From contig CANRDU010000006.1 of assembly GCA_947629445.1 (NCBI GenBank), positions 1 through 62,657 of the forward strand: a stretch of 62,657 nucleotides of DNA, in the 5' to 3' direction. Every line of letters starts with the position of its first letter. The first letter of the stretch is position 1. This DNA comes from an uncultured Bacilli bacterium (GTDB lineage: Bacteria > Bacillota_I > Bacilli_A > RF39 > UBA660). Position numbers and translations under genes: made by a program. Under the pieces are notes generated by a model. It was given only the letters and a program-made list of their open reading frames with translations. It ran no database searches and was not told the origin of the DNA. Positions 26,111 to 35,688 of the stretch are shown here, piece by piece.

Positions 26111-26858
26111 CATCACTTTCTGCGACGATTTCTGCTCTTTCCTGTTTTAGGGAATCTTTTAATGCTTGCTCTGCTTCTTGTAGAGCCTTTTTTAAAGGCC
26201 CTAATTCAGGATTCATAATTTCAATGGTAACCCCTTCTCGTAGGAATGGTGCATCACCTAATACCGCTTGATTATGAGCAAGAATTTTTTCAGCGATTTC
26301 GACGGTTTCTCCTGGACCACCACTTGCTAGGGCAGCTAGAGAAGAAGGATTTTCACCAAATTGAACGACATGCTCTACCCAAAGGGCTGTTTTTCTAATT
26401 TCTTCAATTTGACTTCTAAGATTTAAAACCGCTAAATAATTTGGATTTGCCTCATCTACTAATACTGGAAGAGTAATCGTATCTCCGCCGTGTACAGTTT
26501 GATCATGATATAATCCATTGTTTTCCTCTATGACTTGTGCATAGCGATTAATTCCTCCATAGATATCTCCATAAAGAGAAGGACTATAATAGTTATTTGC
26601 TGTAGCTGTAATATTTCCGCCGTAATCGATTTCATCTTCTATATAGGTCATCACATATCCTGCTGGAATACTACCTGGAAGTTCATTGGAAGCCTTTCTA
26701 AATCCTAATTGGTATCCTATGCTGCTACTGATGAGCATTAAAAGGATGCTACCACCAATAATAGCATTTTTTATACATTTTAGTCTTTTTTGCTTGATAG
26801 CAGTTGTATTCACATTACGAATTGTTCCATAACCAGTAATATATTCACCGTTTCTCAT
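26091..26858 (-). CDS. Membrane-anchored LysM-like protein
   Basis: A 255-residue protein with a short cytoplasmic N-terminus, one membrane helix (about 32-52) and an outside part. Two segments resemble divergent LysM repeats, each ending in a short strand: about 75-130 (NRYAQVIEENNGL, then HGGDTITLPVL) and about 160-220 (FGENPSSLAAL, then LREGVTIEIMNP). A coiled helix (about 220-245) follows. LysM domains bind peptidoglycan glycan chains. The order next to spoVB suggests a role in the envelope, possibly during sporulation, but this is not shown. A GAGGTGA site and TATAAT lie just upstream of the ATG. Confidence 0.65.
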   Translation of the reverse strand: MRNGEYITGYGTIRNVNTTAIKQKRLKCIKNAIIGGSILLMLISSSIGYQLGFRKASNELPGSIPAGYVMTYIEDEIDYGGNITATANNYYSPSLYGDIYGGINRYAQVIEENNGLYHDQTVHGGDTITLPVLVDEANPNYLAVLNLRSQIEEIRKTALWVEHVVQFGENPSSLAALASGGPGETVEIAEKILAHNQAVLGDAPFLREGVTIEIMNPELGPLKKALQEAEQALKDSLKQERAEIVAESDEKKPLS

Positions 26859-26888
26859 TTCTTCACCTCAATTTAATTATATACCACT

Positions 26889-28181
26889 TTATTTTGCTTG
26901 TAAAGTTTGTTGTACTTTATAAAAGGCATAGAAAACTGTAAAGAGAATATTAATACTAAGAGCGATTAATAAACCGTAAAGGCCAATAGATAGTGAGGAT
27001 AAAACGGCTAGGAGGAGTGTTCTAATAAAGAAGTTAATGGTAGAAATACGCAAATTAAGACGAGCTTTATTCATAGCTTGTAAGGAACTTAGAAGAGGTC
27101 CCTCTAAATAATAGAAAATAAAAATAGGGATGAGAAATAAGATGTAGTTTTTTCCTTCGACAGTATGATAGAGAAAAAATAATAGTGGTTCATGAAAGAA
27201 GAAGCAGCATAAAGAGTAACAGATGCCAATGAAAAGAGCAAAGAAAAGGGCTTGCTTTATTTTCTTTTTTACATAGGCATATTCTTTTTGAAAGAAATGC
27301 TTACTGATGATGGGAATAAGTGCTTGTGAAATAGCATTTGTAAAAAAAGAAGGAAGCATTAAAAGAGGTAGAACATATCCATTTATGATACCATACTCGA
27401 TAATGATATCATTTTTGGCATACCCTAATTTTAAAAGAATAGTCGTTAAGATAATCGGTTCTAAAAAGTACGTAATGGATCCAATCAGGCGTGATAAAGT
27501 AGTGGGAATAGAAATTTTAAAAATAGCTTTGATATTCTCTCTATGAATTTGTAAATCTGTTTTGGTAATGTGGAAACTGGGAAAGCAGAAAAGAAAAATA
27601 ATGATAGATGAAAATTCGCAGAGAATATTGGTAAGCATTAGAAAAGTAAGGGCATTTTCCATTTTATATAGGAAAAATTGAATTCCAAAATAAATACATC
27701 CCAATTTGATAAGATCTTCTAGAATATTGCTGATAATGTGAGGTAGCATTCGTTCTTTGGAAAAATAATAACTCCTAAAAATATTCGATACACTAATGAA
27801 GGGAAGTACAAACATGATAGATAGAAGAGGATAAAATAAAATCGGTTCATGAAGAAGATGATTCACGATAAAATTTCCTCCCAAGAAAAGGGAAATGGCA
27901 ATGAGCAAATCCATCGCTAAAGAAAGATATAAACTAGTAATTATAAGGTTTTTATTGCTGTATTTATTGGTTGCAATTAATACATTTAAAGCGGTTGAAA
28001 GTCCCATTCCACTAATGGATAATAAAAGAAGAAAGGTAGGGGACAAAAGGGAATAGTAACCTACTCCGAGAGTCCCTAACTTTCTAGTTAAAACGATTCT
28101 TGATATCATTCCTAGGACCTTTGTTGCAAAACCACCAATCAATAATAGGATACTAGACTGAATAAATTTGCTTTTTTTCAT
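26889..28181 (-). CDS. spoVB: SpoVB/MurJ-like lipid flippase
   Basis: A 430-residue MVF/MOP-superfamily membrane protein with about twelve to fourteen helices. The N-terminus IQSSILLLIGGFATKVLGM, then SRIVLTRKLGTLGVGYYSL, is typical of SpoVB and the related YtgP. The gene is divergent from comN and secDF, matching the spoVB-comN-secDF neighbourhood of Bacillus. SpoVB is needed for spore cortex and is thought to flip lipid II in the mother cell. The start at 28181 is chosen because AAAGGA precedes it; upstream in-frame codons reach into the comN promoter. An Amj/MurJ-like vegetative role cannot be excluded. Confidence 0.82.
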   Translation of the reverse strand: MKKSKFIQSSILLLIGGFATKVLGMISRIVLTRKLGTLGVGYYSLLSPTFLLLLSISGMGLSTALNVLIATNKYSNKNLIITSLYLSLAMDLLIAISLFLGGNFIVNHLLHEPILFYPLLSIMFVLPFISVSNIFRSYYFSKERMLPHIISNILEDLIKLGCIYFGIQFFLYKMENALTFLMLTNILCEFSSIIIFLFCFPSFHITKTDLQIHRENIKAIFKISIPTTLSRLIGSITYFLEPIILTTILLKLGYAKNDIIIEYGIINGYVLPLLMLPSFFTNAISQALIPIISKHFFQKEYAYVKKKIKQALFFALFIGICYSLCCFFFHEPLLFFLYHTVEGKNYILFLIPIFIFYYLEGPLLSSLQAMNKARLNLRISTINFFIRTLLLAVLSSLSIGLYGLLIALSINILFTVFYAFYKVQQTLQAK

Positions 28182-28213
28182 AATTTTTCCTTTCAAAAAC
28201 AAGTCTTTTAGTA

Positions 28214-28219
28214 TATAAT
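28214..28219 (+). promoter_or_regulatory. -10 box of the comN promoter
   Basis: TATAAT at 28214-28219, in the divergent gap between spoVB and comN. The start codon is 29 nt downstream with a GGGAG ribosome site. No clear -35 or TG extension. Confidence 0.45.
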
Positions 28220-28248
28220 ATTGTATGTGAAAGCGTGGGAGATTAGTC

Positions 28249-28488
28249 ATGAATATAGAATTTGAAAGCTTAGATGCACTTCATCATCGCTTAGAACCAG
28301 CTTTAATGAGTAAAGTGCAGGATCTAAAACGTAATGATTGTGTAGACGTGTCTGAAAATGATGTATGGGATTTTTTATCATTTACCAAATGGATTCATGC
28401 AGAAAATTTATTGCTTCATGAGATGGTTGATGATATATTACATGCTGATAACGATGCAATATTAAAATATAAAGAAGAAAATAGATAG
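28249..28488 (+). CDS. comN: ComN-like post-transcriptional regulator
   Basis: A 79-residue soluble, acidic protein. The core pattern is ALMSKVQDLKRNDC, then VSENDVWDFLSFTKW and LHEMVDDILHADNDAILKY, which fits the post-transcriptional regulator family of ComN (YrzD). In Bacillus ComN affects comE mRNA and lies between spoVB and secDF, exactly as here. It is 9 bp ahead of secDF and likely co-transcribed. No competence operon is in this window, so its target here is open. Confidence 0.8.
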   Translation: MNIEFESLDALHHRLEPALMSKVQDLKRNDCVDVSENDVWDFLSFTKWIHAENLLLHEMVDDILHADNDAILKYKEENR

Positions 28489-28497
28489 GGTGATAGT

Positions 28498-30930
28498 ATG
28501 GCAAACAAGAAAAAGAAGCAACCGGATAAAAAGGTTACTCCAAAAACGACAATGAAAAAAGAAAAAGAAACAAAAAATATTAAAGAAGAAAAAAAAGTAG
28601 AAATAAAGAAGGAAAAAGCAATTTCTAGAAAACAACAAGAAAAAGACATTCGTATGAAAAAAGCACGCAAAAAAACTTTTGTAACTTCTTTATTAGTAAC
28701 CATGATTCTCATGGTAGTGACTATTGCATCATTATTTCCACTTTTAAAGGCAACCAAATTTGGACTTGATTTACAAGGAGGATTTGAAGTTCTCTATAAA
28801 GTAAAATATAGTGATGGTGCTACCCCAAGCGGAGAAGATATCGAAGGTACAAGAAAGATTATTCAAAAACGTATCGATATTTTAGGAGTAGCGGAGCCAG
28901 AAGTAAGAGTAGAAGGCGATAATATTCGTGTTCAACTTGCCGGTGTGACGGATGAAGCAGTAGCAAAAAGAACACTCAGTAAGATGGCTAACTTAACTTT
29001 CCGTGATACCAGTGATAATATTGTCATGGATTCTTCTGTGCTAAAAACAAATGGTGTAAAAGTAGCTCAAGATCAAGAAAATCCTGGAACGTATTATCTT
29101 GTATTAGAGATTGATGATATTGATCGCTTTGCACAAGTAAGTCAAGAGATGTACGATAAAAATGAACCACTCCTTACTTGGTTAGACTTTGAAGAAGGAG
29201 TAGATTCTTATCAAAATACGAATAGTGGACTAGCTTGTGGTACTACGGGAGATTCTAGATGTATTTCATATGCCACTTTTAAAGAGGGAGGAATTGCTTC
29301 TAATACAGTTTCCTTAACGGGAAATTTTACCAAAGAAGAAGCAACTGAACTTGCTGATTTGATTAATTCTGGTGGATTATCTACGCAATTAGAAGAAATT
29401 TCATCGAGAACAGTAGATGCCTCTTTTGGTAGCGATGCTCTACAAAGAACATTCCTTGCGGGAATTGTTGGTGTAGTTGCCATTATTGTACTATTAATTT
29501 GTGTTTATCGTTTTAGCGGACTTATTACAAGCGTTGGCATTTTAATTTATACTGCTATGGTATTTTTAATCTTTAATTTAATTGGGGCAAGACTTACCTT
29601 ACCATCTATTGCTGCTGTTGTTATTGGTATTGGTATGGCCGTAGATGCTTCTGTTATTACTTTCTCTAGAATTAAAGAAGAATTAAGAGCAAAACATACT
29701 TTGGAAGAAGCTTATAAAAAGGGTAATAAAAATTCTTTAAGTTCTATTATTGATGCCAATATTACGACTTTAATTGCCGCATTCATTTTGTATCACTTTG
29801 GGGAAATGAGTGTTAAAGGATTTGCAACCATGTTAATTATCAGTATTATTGTCACATTAATTGTCATGGTATATTTCATGCGTTTCTTACTTGGTATGTT
29901 TGTAAAAAGTGGATTCTTTGAGGGAAAATATAAAGCCTTTTTAGGAATTAAAGATTTAAATAAGCAAGGTTTATTAGAGAAGATAAATTTCAAAAAATGG
30001 ATGCCAAGTTTATTTAACGCTACTATGATTATCTTAATTGCTGGTAGTATTTTCTTTGGAATAAAGGGATTTAATCTAGGAGTAGAATTTAATGGTGGTA
30101 CAGCGATTACTTTAAATAGTTCTTCTAGTTTAAAAGCAGAGGATGTTAAAGCTGATTTAGAGAGTTTAGGATACAATATTGACAAAGTAGAAGTATATAA
30201 TGATAGCCACGTAGCTTATACGACGGTTAATGAAGCATTAGGAAATGAAGATAATGAGAAAATAGATGCTTTATTTGCAGAGAAGTATGAAGAAACTTCT
30301 ACGAATATTGCTTCTGTTTCTACGGAAGTAAAAAAAGAATTGGTAGAAAATGCTATCATGTCATTGATATTTGCTTGTATTGGTCTAATTATCTACGTAT
30401 CATTACGATTCACTTTCAGTTATGGAATTAGTGCGGTATTTGCTCTTTTACACGACGTTTTGATGGTAGTTATTGTATTTAGTGTTCTTCGTTTAGAAGT
30501 ATCTAGTATTTTCATTGCTGCTATTTTATCTATTATTGGATATTCTATTAATGATACCATTGTAGCATTTGATCGTATTCGTGAAAATAAAAAGAAATTA
30601 TATAACAATAAGATTAAGTCTAAAGCAGAATTAAGAGAACTTATCAATATTACGCAAAAAGAAGTTATCGGAAGAAGTTTACTTACTTCTATTACGACAT
30701 TGCTTCCCGTTATTGCCTTAATTTTCTTAGGATCTCGTGAAATTTTAATGTTTAATTATGCTTTATTAATTGGACTTGTTGCCGGTACTTATTCCTCTCT
30801 CTTCTTAGCACTCCGTGTATGGTATTTCTTTGAGAAAAAGAATATCGGAAAGTCTGAAAAGAAAAAATGGTATGAAGTAGACGACAAAGATGATATCGAA
30901 GAATTAAAAGTAAAAGGAATTAATTGTTAA
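28498..30930 (+). CDS. secDF: Fused protein translocase subunit SecDF
   Basis: An 810-residue SecD-SecF fusion that uses the proton gradient to help protein export through SecYEG. A Lys-rich cytoplasmic tail (about 1-60) precedes helix 1. The SecD half has FGLDLQGGFEVLYKV with the D1 loop, a large P1 domain, and PSIAAVVIGIGMAVDASVITFSRIKEE. The SecF half begins around residue 500 with KGFNLGVEFNGGTAITL and has SIIGYSINDTIVAFDRIRENK. The tail is unusually rich in lysine. Gene fusion is the normal state in Bacillus. Confidence 0.95.
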   Translation: MANKKKKQPDKKVTPKTTMKKEKETKNIKEEKKVEIKKEKAISRKQQEKDIRMKKARKKTFVTSLLVTMILMVVTIASLFPLLKATKFGLDLQGGFEVLYKVKYSDGATPSGEDIEGTRKIIQKRIDILGVAEPEVRVEGDNIRVQLAGVTDEAVAKRTLSKMANLTFRDTSDNIVMDSSVLKTNGVKVAQDQENPGTYYLVLEIDDIDRFAQVSQEMYDKNEPLLTWLDFEEGVDSYQNTNSGLACGTTGDSRCISYATFKEGGIASNTVSLTGNFTKEEATELADLINSGGLSTQLEEISSRTVDASFGSDALQRTFLAGIVGVVAIIVLLICVYRFSGLITSVGILIYTAMVFLIFNLIGARLTLPSIAAVVIGIGMAVDASVITFSRIKEELRAKHTLEEAYKKGNKNSLSSIIDANITTLIAAFILYHFGEMSVKGFATMLIISIIVTLIVMVYFMRFLLGMFVKSGFFEGKYKAFLGIKDLNKQGLLEKINFKKWMPSLFNATMIILIAGSIFFGIKGFNLGVEFNGGTAITLNSSSSLKAEDVKADLESLGYNIDKVEVYNDSHVAYTTVNEALGNEDNEKIDALFAEKYEETSTNIASVSTEVKKELVENAIMSLIFACIGLIIYVSLRFTFSYGISAVFALLHDVLMVVIVFSVLRLEVSSIFIAAILSIIGYSINDTIVAFDRIRENKKKLYNNKIKSKAELRELINITQKEVIGRSLLTSITTLLPVIALIFLGSREILMFNYALLIGLVAGTYSSLFLALRVWYFFEKKNIGKSEKKKWYEVDDKDDIEELKVKGINC

Positions 30931-30964
30931 TTCCTTTTTTCGTCTTTATTAATTATGGTAGTTG

Positions 30965-30973
30965 TGATATAAT
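30965..30973 (+). promoter_or_regulatory. Extended -10 promoter of the 30992 gene
   Basis: TGA plus TATAAT (30968-30973) ends 18 nt before the ATG at 30992. The ribosome site TAGGTGA fills nearly the whole predicted leader. Confidence 0.55.
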
Positions 30974-30991
30974 TTGACTATAGGTGATTGT

Positions 30992-31924
30992 ATGAAGAAG
31001 AAGGATAAAAAAAAGACAAAATGGCCTTGGATTTTTTTCGCCTTTATCCTTTTTATTATTTTGTATACTGGAATTATTTGGAAAGATTCTCTTCTTTTAG
31101 AAGGAATAGGAATCGGAATATCAGCACTTTTTATTGCGATTCATCTTTATTTTATTATACAAAATAAAACAATTAGGAAAAAGGAATTCCAAAGTATCAA
31201 AAAATTAGAAGATCAAAAAATAGCATCTTCTCCATTGGAATTATATTTAGTGAATACACTTTGGAATCATGAACGGGTTTCTATAGGTGAAAATCAAATT
31301 TTGGCAGAAATGATGTATTTATATGATAAAAAAGTATTACAATGGGAAAATCAAACTATTAAAATAGGAAATGTTGCATGGAAAGAGATAGATTCCTATG
31401 CTATTTTCACACTCTCTTGTCTTTTTCTAGAAGGAGCAAATTTTAGACAATCACAAAATAGTCGTATAGAAAAATTAAAACGGATTCAGAAAGATCAAGA
31501 AGGTGTTTTACCAGATATGATAAAAAGCCGTATTACCAACAATTTAAAGTATGTCGATATTGGACATTCTTTGATAAAAGCGACTAAAGAGATGAATTTT
31601 GAAGTAGAAAAGAATGGCTTTGATATCGTCTTTACGATTGCTTCTACTGTACTTGTTATCTTTGAATTGGTAAGTGCGATTGCTTTTTTGAATCATGCTA
31701 CTCTTTATAATTTTTATTTACCTATTGTAGGGGCTTTTCTACAAGTTTTCTTTTTTACCAATTCCTATAGAGAGAATCTTACTGTACAAAAAGAAAATGA
31801 ACGATTAAAAGTTCTTATTCATTATGCCAATTTTTATGTTCCAAAACCAGATTGGTATGCATTAGCGCTAAATCAATTATCTTATGAAGAGAAAAAAAGA
31901 CTTTTAGATAACATAATAGAATAA
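30992..31924 (+). CDS. Membrane protein of unknown function
   Basis: A 310-residue protein. It has a Lys-rich start, two N-terminal helices (about 12-32 and 38-58), a soluble middle of about 150 residues (LYLVNTLWNHERVSIGENQI, then MMYLYDKKVLQWENQTIKIG) and two more helices (about 215-255). The middle recalls the C-terminal half of DUF2207-type membrane proteins, but I would not assign it. The start at 30992 is set by the AGGTGA site; the earlier in-frame start at 30974 overlaps the promoter. It lies just ahead of relA and may be in the same transcript. Confidence 0.65.
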   Translation: MKKKDKKKTKWPWIFFAFILFIILYTGIIWKDSLLLEGIGIGISALFIAIHLYFIIQNKTIRKKEFQSIKKLEDQKIASSPLELYLVNTLWNHERVSIGENQILAEMMYLYDKKVLQWENQTIKIGNVAWKEIDSYAIFTLSCLFLEGANFRQSQNSRIEKLKRIQKDQEGVLPDMIKSRITNNLKYVDIGHSLIKATKEMNFEVEKNGFDIVFTIASTVLVIFELVSAIAFLNHATLYNFYLPIVGAFLQVFFFTNSYRENLTVQKENERLKVLIHYANFYVPKPDWYALALNQLSYEEKKRLLDNIIE

Positions 31925-31933
31925 GGTGAAATC

Positions 31934-34105
31934 ATGAGGAAAGACAATCCAAAATTGACATTTGATGAACTATATGAAAAAGTTTGTACGTATATAACCA
32001 AAAATGATGAACGAAAAATGATTTCCAAAGCTTACTTATTTGCTTATGAAAAACATTTTGGACAAACGAGGTTAACAGGGGAAGAGTATATTGTTCATCC
32101 TTTAAATGTTGCCTATATTTTGGCAGATATTAATGCAGATGCTTCTACTATCTGTGCTGCTATTTTGCACGATACTATCGAAGATTGTGATTGTACATAT
32201 GAAGAAATTGAAAAAAAGTTTGGAAAAGAAATAGCGGATTTGGTGAATGGGGTTACGAAAATTAATAAATTAAAATTTACTTGTGATAATGAAGCAGTTA
32301 TTGCTAATCATAGAAAAATTTTAGTGGGATTATGTGAAGATGTTCGTATTCTCATTATTAAGTTTGCCGATCGTCTTCATAATATGAGAACACTTTGGAT
32401 TTTATCGGAAAAGAAACAAAAAGAAAAAGCAAAAGAAACGTTAGATATTTTGACGCCGATTGCTCATCGTTTGGGTATGAATCAAATAAAAAGTGAGTTG
32501 GAAGATTTATCACTACGTTATTATAAACCTGATGTTTATTTTTCAATTGTTGAGAAGTTAAATCAAACAAGAAAAGAAAGAGATCGTATTGTCAATGAGA
32601 TGATGATGAAGGTAACAGAGCTTCTCGATAAACATGGAATTGAACATCAAATTAAAGGAAGAGCCAAAAGCATTTATAGTATTTATAAGAAACTAGACAA
32701 AGGAAAACGCTTTAGTGATATTTACGATTTACTCGCACTCCGCGTGTTTGTTAATACCGAGCAAGAATGTTATCAGGCTTTAGGAATTATTCATTCTAGA
32801 TATCGCCCAATCCCTAAACGCTTTAAAGATTATATTGCGATGCCGAAAACCAATATGTATCAGTCCCTTCATACGACCGTTTTTGGATTAGAAGGATATC
32901 TATTTGAAATTCAAATTCGTACTTATGAAATGGATGAAGTGGCGGAAAGAGGAATTGCTTCTCACTGGTCTTATAAGGAAAAAGGAAGTAATGTAAAAGC
33001 AAGTATGCAAAATGCTATGGAGCAAAAACTTCAATTCTTCCGAGAAATTATGGAATTAAAAGAAGAAGAATCTAACGACGAAGAATTTGTAAGGAGTGTT
33101 CAGGAGGATGTTTTAAAAGATACCATTTATGTCTTTACTCCTAAAGGGGATGTTATTGAATTACCGCAAGGTTCTACTCCTATCGATTTTGCTTATCGTG
33201 TTCATAGTGGGGTAGGAGATACGATGGTAGGTGCTTTAGTAAATGGAAATATTGTACCACTAGATTATGTGTTAAATGATGGCGATATTATCAAAATTAA
33301 TACTAACAAGAATTCGACAGGTCCTTCCCGTGAATGGATTGATATGGCTTTTACATCCCAAGCTAAAAATAAAATTAAAAGTTTTTATAATAAAATAGAT
33401 AAAGAAGAATACTTGAAGATAGGAACAGAAAATCTACAAAAAGAAGTACGGAAAAGAAAAATTCCGTTTGCCGATTTTTACAGTAATGAAAATGTAGCTA
33501 AATTGCTAGAAGAATTTCATTTGGGAGATACCAATGAACTTTATATTGCCTTAGGAAATGGAAAATTGACGGCTTTTTCAGTTGTTAATGCTTATACAAA
33601 TACCAATCGTAGTAAAGAAGAGTTAATTTTAGATAAAGTTACCAAGGGTGAGAATAAAAAAATTCAAGTAAAAAATGATATTATTGTCGAGGGAATTGAT
33701 GAGATTAAGGTGAATATAGCGGCTTGCTGTAAACCAATTCCTGGAGATGATATTGCTGGTTATATTTCAAAAGGAAATGGAATTAATGTTCATCGTATTC
33801 ATTGCCCAAATATTAGTGATTTAGAAGAGAGAATCATCGATGTTAAGTGGAATGAGGAAGTATCAAAGAAGTATTCTACAGATATTTTAATTCGAGCAGA
33901 GGAAAATAAAGATTTATTATTGAATATTATTTCTAAAACATCAGGATCAGATATCAGTATTCAGAGTATTAATACCATTCATAGTAGTGAAGATTATATG
34001 TTTACTTTGAATGTATTAGTGGAAAATACAGAAAGATTACAAAAATTTATGAATGATCTTCTTTCTATTTCTAGTATTGTAACAGTAGAAAGGGTGATTA
34101 ATTAA
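31934..34105 (+). CDS. relA: Bifunctional (p)ppGpp synthetase/hydrolase RelA/SpoT (Rel)
   Basis: A 723-residue long Rel protein controlling the stringent response. The N-terminal HD hydrolase domain is intact, with EYIVHPLNVAYILAD, the HDTIEDCD motif and FADRLHNMRT. The synthetase domain has GRAKSIYSIYKKL, RFSDIYDLLALRVFV and PKTNMYQSLHTTVFG. A TGS domain (about 385-450; VFTPKGDVIELPQGSTPIDF), a zinc-finger-like region with AACCKPIPGDDIAGYIS and HRIHCPNI, and a C-terminal ACT domain follow. Both active sites look complete, so it should make and degrade the alarmone. It is followed by dtd with a one-base overlap, as in Bacillus. Confidence 0.95.
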   Translation: MRKDNPKLTFDELYEKVCTYITKNDERKMISKAYLFAYEKHFGQTRLTGEEYIVHPLNVAYILADINADASTICAAILHDTIEDCDCTYEEIEKKFGKEIADLVNGVTKINKLKFTCDNEAVIANHRKILVGLCEDVRILIIKFADRLHNMRTLWILSEKKQKEKAKETLDILTPIAHRLGMNQIKSELEDLSLRYYKPDVYFSIVEKLNQTRKERDRIVNEMMMKVTELLDKHGIEHQIKGRAKSIYSIYKKLDKGKRFSDIYDLLALRVFVNTEQECYQALGIIHSRYRPIPKRFKDYIAMPKTNMYQSLHTTVFGLEGYLFEIQIRTYEMDEVAERGIASHWSYKEKGSNVKASMQNAMEQKLQFFREIMELKEEESNDEEFVRSVQEDVLKDTIYVFTPKGDVIELPQGSTPIDFAYRVHSGVGDTMVGALVNGNIVPLDYVLNDGDIIKINTNKNSTGPSREWIDMAFTSQAKNKIKSFYNKIDKEEYLKIGTENLQKEVRKRKIPFADFYSNENVAKLLEEFHLGDTNELYIALGNGKLTAFSVVNAYTNTNRSKEELILDKVTKGENKKIQVKNDIIVEGIDEIKVNIAACCKPIPGDDIAGYISKGNGINVHRIHCPNISDLEERIIDVKWNEEVSKKYSTDILIRAEENKDLLLNIISKTSGSDISIQSINTIHSSEDYMFTLNVLVENTERLQKFMNDLLSISSIVTVERVIN

Positions 34106-34554
34106 TGAAAGTAGTAGTACAGAGAAGTTTAAAATCCAGTGTATCTGTTGATGATAAAATCGTTGGTAAAATCGATTCTGGGCTGGTTCTATTAGTTGGT
34201 TTTCATGTAGATGATCAAGAAAAGGACATGGATTATATGGTCAAGAAAGTTTTGAACCTTCGCATTTTCGATGATGATGCTGGAGTTATGAATCGTTCTA
34301 TTTTAGATGTGGGTGGTTCTATTTTAAGTATTTCTCAATTTACTTTATATGGAGATGCTAAAAAAGGAAATCGTCCAAGTTATATTAAAGCGATGCCAGG
34401 AGATAAGGCAAAGCCTATGTATGAAAAATTTAATGAAAAATTAAAAAATCATGGCATCACGGTTGCAACAGGAATATTTGGGGCAGATATGAAGGTATCC
34501 ATTTTGAATGATGGACCAATTACCATTTTGTTAGAAAGTGAGGAAAAATTATGA
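34105..34554 (+). CDS. dtd: D-aminoacyl-tRNA deacylase Dtd
   Basis: A 149-residue enzyme that removes D-amino acids and glycine from mischarged tRNA. It has the invariant SQFTLYGDAKKGNRPS motif around residue 77 and the Gly-Pro motif in NDGPITILLES near the end, which forms the cross-subunit active site. Start and stop overlap relA upstream and the permease downstream, so the three are translationally coupled. Confidence 0.95.
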   Translation: MKVVVQRSLKSSVSVDDKIVGKIDSGLVLLVGFHVDDQEKDMDYMVKKVLNLRIFDDDAGVMNRSILDVGGSILSISQFTLYGDAKKGNRPSYIKAMPGDKAKPMYEKFNEKLKNHGITVATGIFGADMKVSILNDGPITILLESEEKL

Positions 34555-35627
34555 TAAAAAAGGAAAATGTAGATTATAAACTTGTCAATATTGCTTTAAT
34601 TGCTTTGACAATTTTTCTCATTTATCGTACAGGAAATCTTTGGATTGATGGTGTTAATAAGTTTATTGCTATCATTACCCCATTTGTTATTGCTTTTGCT
34701 CTTGCATATGCTACCAATCCACTTGTAGAAAAGATGAGAGCAAAAGGTATTCCTAAGGGAGTTGCAATCGCCATTGTTCTTTTTGTCCTTTTTGCTCTCA
34801 TTGTCTTTGTAGGCTATGTTGTAACGAGTGTTTTCGTTAGTCAATTGTCCTCTTTATTTTCTAGTATTAATACATTTTTAACAGAAATATCCGCTAAAGA
34901 CTGGAATATTAATATTAGTGGATTACAAAGTACCATCAATACAGAATTTCAGAAAATCATTACGGATGTTACGAAATATGTTTCTAATGGTGCTATTAAC
35001 TTAATTGGTAGTTCTATTGATTTTATTGGAAAATTATTTTTCGGTTTAGCTGCTTATATCTATTTTCTAATTGATATGGATAAAATTCGTGCTGAGGTAA
35101 AAAAATTCTTTAAGAAAAAGAAAAAGAAAACTTATAGTTATGTAAAATCATTAGATATTGGTATGAAAAATTATTTAAGTGGTTTGGTTCAAGTTATGTT
35201 TATCTCTGTTATTGAGTATGCATTAGTATATTATGTTATTGGGCATCCAAATGCACTTCTTTTAGGCTTTTTAGCAGGAATTGCTAATATGATTCCTTAT
35301 TTTGGAGGAATTGCTTGTAACTGTATTGCTGCTATTACCGCTTTTGTTGTTAGTCCAGCTCTCTTTGTTAGAACGGTAATTGCTTTCTTTCTACTTTCTA
35401 GTGTAGATAGTTATGTCATTAATCCAGCTGTTTACGGTAAAACGAACGATATTCATCCGCTTCTTACGATTTTTGCTATGTCAGCGGGAAGTATGTTATT
35501 TGGCATTATGGGAATTTTTATTTCTTTCCCAGTAGCAATCATTATCGTTACTACCTATAAATATTATCGTGATGATATCAGTGATAGTATTGAAAAAATG
35601 AAGGATAATAAGAAAGAGACAGTCTAG
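34551..35627 (+). CDS. AI-2E/YtvI-type permease family protein
   Basis: A 358-residue membrane protein of the AI-2E transporter superfamily. Helices at about 12-30, 35-55 and 65-90 are followed by a soluble segment and five further helices. Typical motifs are FVIAFALAYATNPLVEKM, GFLAGIANMIPYFGGIA and INPAVYGKTNDIHPLLTI, then GIMGIFISFPVAI. In Bacillus a related protein (YtvI) is a sporulation-associated membrane protein; others are Na/H antiporters. The substrate cannot be read. It overlaps dtd by 4 bp. Confidence 0.82.
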   Translation: MIKKENVDYKLVNIALIALTIFLIYRTGNLWIDGVNKFIAIITPFVIAFALAYATNPLVEKMRAKGIPKGVAIAIVLFVLFALIVFVGYVVTSVFVSQLSSLFSSINTFLTEISAKDWNINISGLQSTINTEFQKIITDVTKYVSNGAINLIGSSIDFIGKLFFGLAAYIYFLIDMDKIRAEVKKFFKKKKKKTYSYVKSLDIGMKNYLSGLVQVMFISVIEYALVYYVIGHPNALLLGFLAGIANMIPYFGGIACNCIAAITAFVVSPALFVRTVIAFFLLSSVDSYVINPAVYGKTNDIHPLLTIFAMSAGSMLFGIMGIFISFPVAIIIVTTYKYYRDDISDSIEKMKDNKKETV

Positions 35628-35657
35628 TCTCTTTTTCTTGCTATTTTTTGGGGGGTA

Positions 35658-35666
35658 TGCTATAAT
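35658..35666 (+). promoter_or_regulatory. Extended -10 promoter of the 35689 gene
   Basis: TGC plus TATAAT (35661-35666) ends 22 nt before the ATG at 35689. The purine-rich AAGGGGG site lies between. Confidence 0.5.
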
Positions 35667-35688
35667 AACCGCGAAAGAAGGGGGACCT